Source of the DNA: Peromyscus leucopus
Taxonomy: Eukaryota; Chordata; Mammalia; Rodentia; Cricetidae
Length of the DNA stretch: 64,000 bases
Assembly: GCF_004664715.2 (NCBI RefSeq)
Contig: NC_051063.1
Coordinates: 116,856,829 to 116,920,828 of the forward strand
Reading direction: 5' to 3'
In this document: piece after piece, positions 60,471 to 64,000 of the stretch
How the letters are laid out: each line of letters opens with the position of its first letter
How positions within the stretch are numbered: position 1 is the stretch's first letter
Position numbers and translations under genes: made by a program
Notes under the pieces: generated by a model
What the model saw: the letters and a program-made list of their open reading frames with translations, nothing else
The model's database searches: none
What the model was told of the DNA's origin: nothing

Positions 60471-62077
60471 TGTCCAACTGTCTAACATAGAATCTATATA
60501 ATTGTTCGTAATGGTGGGTACAGTTTCAATTGCGATTCCTTCTATTGTGAGGAAAAAATTACTCTTCATAGACACATCTAACAGTATCATCAAATGGTTA
60601 GGTGAGGAGAAATATCACCACCTGCTCCATTTTAATTGGTGTGGTTATAAGCAAAAACATGAGAAAACATCCAAAGTTCTTATGAGATAGTTCAAGAAAG
60701 ATTCACTCATTTTTACATCAGTATTTTGGTACTTCGGTAGGACCAACCCATATAAATAAAACAGAACATATTTTGGTCTCAAGTGAGTTCTTAAAACTCA
60801 TACAACAGGAAATCTAAGAAACAATTTAGAAGTCTAGATTCCTCTCTGTCTGATAGCTATGGAGCAGGGAAAGAAATAAAAATGTAAAGTCCCCCTAGCC
60901 CTTAGAGATTAAATCTTCAACTTAAATGGGTGCTTTAACAAGACCCATGGCTTATCAGGTTTGAAAAAAAAGTGTGGCTTTATATGATAATTGAGAATCT
61001 TTCCCAAATGATTCTTGATTTTTCAAGTGACGTGCCTGATCCTAAAGACAGTTGAATGATTAAAAATCACCTTAAATATTCTGAAACAATAAAAGATTAC
61101 TGGTGCCCACTCCATTGCGGGTTCAAGAGTAACAGGCTGTCCATGAAGAACTGTGAGTAAGTAGAGGACTTTCACTAAAATAGAATTATATTTTCCTATA
61201 GTACATAGTATCTGTCTTCATATTCATGCATCTTTTCTTCTATCTCATGTATTCTCCTTTTTTCCTACTGCAAAACAAAAAGAAGGATAAAACTTAATAA
61301 ATTGGATGACAGGCAGAGTCTGATACTTAGAGGGAAGCCTTCTCTCAACTGTTGGAACACTCTTGTTAAGACCAGGCAAAGGGTGGTGTGAGCTTTTTAT
61401 TCTCGTACCAGTGGAGTTTTAGTCTAAGTAGGACACTGGGTTTTCAAAGGGCACTTGGGTTCGCATAGAGCTTGTTTTTATCCTGGCCATACTCATATAA
61501 TTTTTGGCTTCATTCTCAGTAAGCCATGAAAGGTCTCTAGGCTATTTCTTTGTAAAAAGGAAGTTGAGCTGAATTTCTGTTTACACATTATGTTCTCTCA
61601 GAAGCTGAGGTGGAGGTAAGGAGTGAGTACATTTCTAGAGCTCAGGATTTGCTGCCTTTACTTCCTACACAGCTCTTTTCTTTCTATGTAGCTTAACTTT
61701 TAGGAACGTGAATAATTTTATTTGGGAGAGAAAGAAAATGTCCCATAGCAGAGGTTCTGGAAAGGTACCTCAAGCATGGACTACTGATCACAAATCTCTG
61801 TCATCCCAATATGAATTTCACTTATTTCCTAGATACGAGACTGAAAAATGACAGACAAGTAGGCAATTGGGTTACTGATAGCTTTAAGTATTGCACAATA
61901 CTGTAAGTGTTAATGAAGATAAGAGGAATAGGTGTCTCCACAGTGCATCAGAACTACCAGAACAAAACCCAGAACACTGAGAAGTTTACACTGTGTAGTT
62001 CATGTTTTGTTCCTCAAGAAGCTACTCTGGGTATTTCTCCATGACTGTCTGTCTCTCTCTCTCTTCCTTGCTCTGTG
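60471..62077. other. Intron, no recognised element
   Basis: AT-rich unique-looking sequence. Confidence 0.5.

Positions 62078-62142
<65 letters not shown>
62078..62142. repeat. Microsatellite (GT)n
   Basis: GT repeat of about 65 bp with one TTT interruption, preceded by a short TCTC run. Confidence 0.97.
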
Positions 62143-62149
<7 letters not shown>

Positions 62150-62767
62150 CATTTTACTAGGATTATGTTGCTGATTCCTTTCCTTATTTCTAAGGTGTTA
62201 AAGTGTGGTCATGTCTTCCTGGTGTTTCTGCCCTTTCATCCTGTTCATACTTCCATAGGACATTATATCCAGCCATGGATATGGGATTATAAAGGATACT
62301 AGCATGTGGATATCCTATGTATATTAATGCTTTTAGAAGTTTCTACAGGCTGAAGTGGACTTTCCTTTGATTCACTCAGTAGCTGTTCTGTGTCCTGTGT
62401 TTATCAACATCAGCTATACATTGCTAATATAAAAAAAAAAAAACCTCTACATATGTGATAACTTCTTCCAGAATCTCACTTGGTAAAAATATTAAGAACA
62501 AGTGGTTGACACCTGCAAAGCATTCTTCTCAGTGCTAACAATATACCTCGAGTGAGTAATCAGACAAAATCACCTAGCCTACCAAGCTGTTTGGGAATAA
62601 TCATAGTGCAGCTAGAAGATACTGAAAGCCTAGTAGTCTGGGTGAATTAACTTACAAACATAACTTGAGATGGTCTCTTTAGTGAAAACAGACCCATAGG
62701 GGCCAAGAACAAAAGCCAGAAAAACAGCAAAAACTGTTCAGAGAAAATTTATATTGACACAGGGACT
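62143..62767. other. Intron, no recognised element
   Basis: AT-rich unique-looking sequence. Confidence 0.5.
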
Positions 62768-62990
62768 GAGAGAGCAGCTCAGTCGGTAGAGTGGCTGCCT
62801 AGCAAGCATTTAGCTATGAGTTCAATCCCCAGTAATGCATAAACTAGGCATAGTGGTGCACACCTCTAATCTTAACATACACAAGGGCAAAAGAAAATTA
62901 ATAATTCAAAGTCATTGTCTTTGTCTACATAGCCAGTTAGAGGGCAGCCTGAGCTACTTGGGACTCTCTCAAAAATAAATAAAAGTTTTA
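62768..62990 (+). repeat. B4-class SINE
   Basis: The ID/tRNA-like head GAGAGAGCAGCTCAGTCGGT, GAGTTCAATCCCCAGTAATG, then a B1-like part CTAGGCATAGTGGTGCACAC, CTCTAATCTTAACATACACA, and AGGGCAGCCTGAGCTACTTG. A-rich tail AAAATAAATAAAAG. Confidence 0.78.
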
Positions 62991-64000
62991 AAAATAAAAA
63001 ATATTAAAGAAATTACATCATCTTATACATAGGCAAAGGAAGTAGACCATATCCCCAGCATATAATCTATCAGTAGAATTCTCCCCCTCCACTGACTTCC
63101 AAGAAAGCACAATATTCCATCCGCACTTGAGCAGCTTTCTACTACAAGCCATGAACAACTGTATAACCAATTAGAGGTCACTATAATCCACATAAAATCA
63201 AAGAGCAACAATTTTCCTTGTTCTTAGCAGTATTCTTGTTTTTGTTCTTTACTCAGGCATAATGAACAACAAAAAGAAATGCCTAGGGGACATTATATAA
63301 TTAAAAACAAAAGACAATTGAAAAATGCTTTATTGAATTGCTCAAAAATAAAATTGTTGTAAATGAAATACCAAAGTGATTATTACCCAAGTGAGTCTCA
63401 CTATTCAGGTGTGTGTAAGATAATTAACGCTTCTTTAATAAGATGCATAATGTTTTTGTCATTAACTTTTACAAAATAAGGGAATTCTCACATTTTCCCA
63501 AAGATAGAATAATTGATGGTTATAATACTTAGAGCATCGGGTATAATTACCACTATCTAATTTTACTAAAATTTTAATATAATTATGTTAGATCAAAAGA
63601 TATTGATACATCTAACTAAATGGAAAAGTTTAGAGGAGCAGGAAGAAGAGAAATGAAAGCATGTATAGGTAGATCTACTCCTAAGTTTTTCTAAAATAAC
63701 ATGGTGGATTTACAACAAAATTCAAGCAACCTCTGTGGTTGAGATTTAAGACATATTTTTAGGGTTTAGTATGAATTTGATTCATACAACAGTGCTTTTG
63801 GGGTGAGGAGAGTTTCTGGGTCACATTAGAATAATTACTGCCAAGTTGTAATGTAATTAATTGAAAGGACAGGTGGGAGAACCAGCTCTTCATTCACTTA
63901 TAGGGAGTAGTTCTTTCTATTGAAGAGATCCCTAGCTAAATTCTAATAGGCCGTAAAGGTCTAGATTCCCTATTATCTAATCAATGACATATTGCTAGTT
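62991..64000. other. Intron, no recognised element
   Basis: AT-rich unique-looking sequence to the end of the window. Confidence 0.5.

Overview
The window looks like a repeat-rich intron landscape from a muroid rodent, most likely a cricetid (hamster, vole or deer-mouse group). The evidence is AT-rich, intron-like DNA with rodent SINEs (B1, B2/B3, B4, ID), rodent LINE-1 3' UTRs, rodent-type LTRs and very long dinucleotide repeats. The B1 copies carry a 3' half variant (AGGCGCAAAGCTACACAGAG type) that I associate with Cricetidae rather than Mus. That family-level call rests on memory of consensus sequences and could not be checked here.

Only one protein-coding exon of a host gene can be supported. 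It lies on the minus strand at 25083-25332 and encodes 82 whole codons of the extracellular ligand-binding domain of metabotropic glutamate receptor 5 (Grm5), bounded by a good acceptor and a perfect CAG|GTAAGT donor. The gene runs right to left. At least 38.6 kb of upstream intron (25333-64000) and 25 kb of downstream intron (1-25082) surround the exon, and I saw no second exon.

The rest is intron filled with mobile-element remains. From left to right they are: a twin-primed LINE-1 (3150-3880); an ancient long LINE-1 in the minus orientation (about 5640-9720) with a B2-class and a B1 SINE inserted; an LTR-like repeat (10822-11248); B1, B4 and B3 SINEs and large microsatellites (11.9-20.4 kb); the Grm5 exon; an L1M-type 3' UTR and an MLT/MST-like LTR; a B1 with a target duplication; a solo LTR with TG...CA ends and an exact 6-bp target duplication (27025-27395); a MaLR-type solo LTR (about 31945-32286); a hAT relic (about 34285-34565); a B2 with its target duplication (38176-38387); a B4-like SINE split by an L1 3' end (40080-40560); an L1/B2/L1 cluster with a second twin-primed inversion (43024-45700); a Tigger1-like DNA transposon relic (about 48950-49615); a MaLR-type element with both LTRs (about 54200-56112); a GC-richer repeat with an internal 257-bp-spaced duplication (59290-60115); and another L1M 3' UTR.

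The least explained structure is a 78-bp inverted repeat pair, 75/78 identical, at 41201-41278 and 42413-42490, separated by 1134 bp. It matches no repeat family I recognise. Nothing suggests a bacterial-style operon, CRISPR array or any new multi-gene system. The many short open frames are chance frames or transposon and microsatellite translations.
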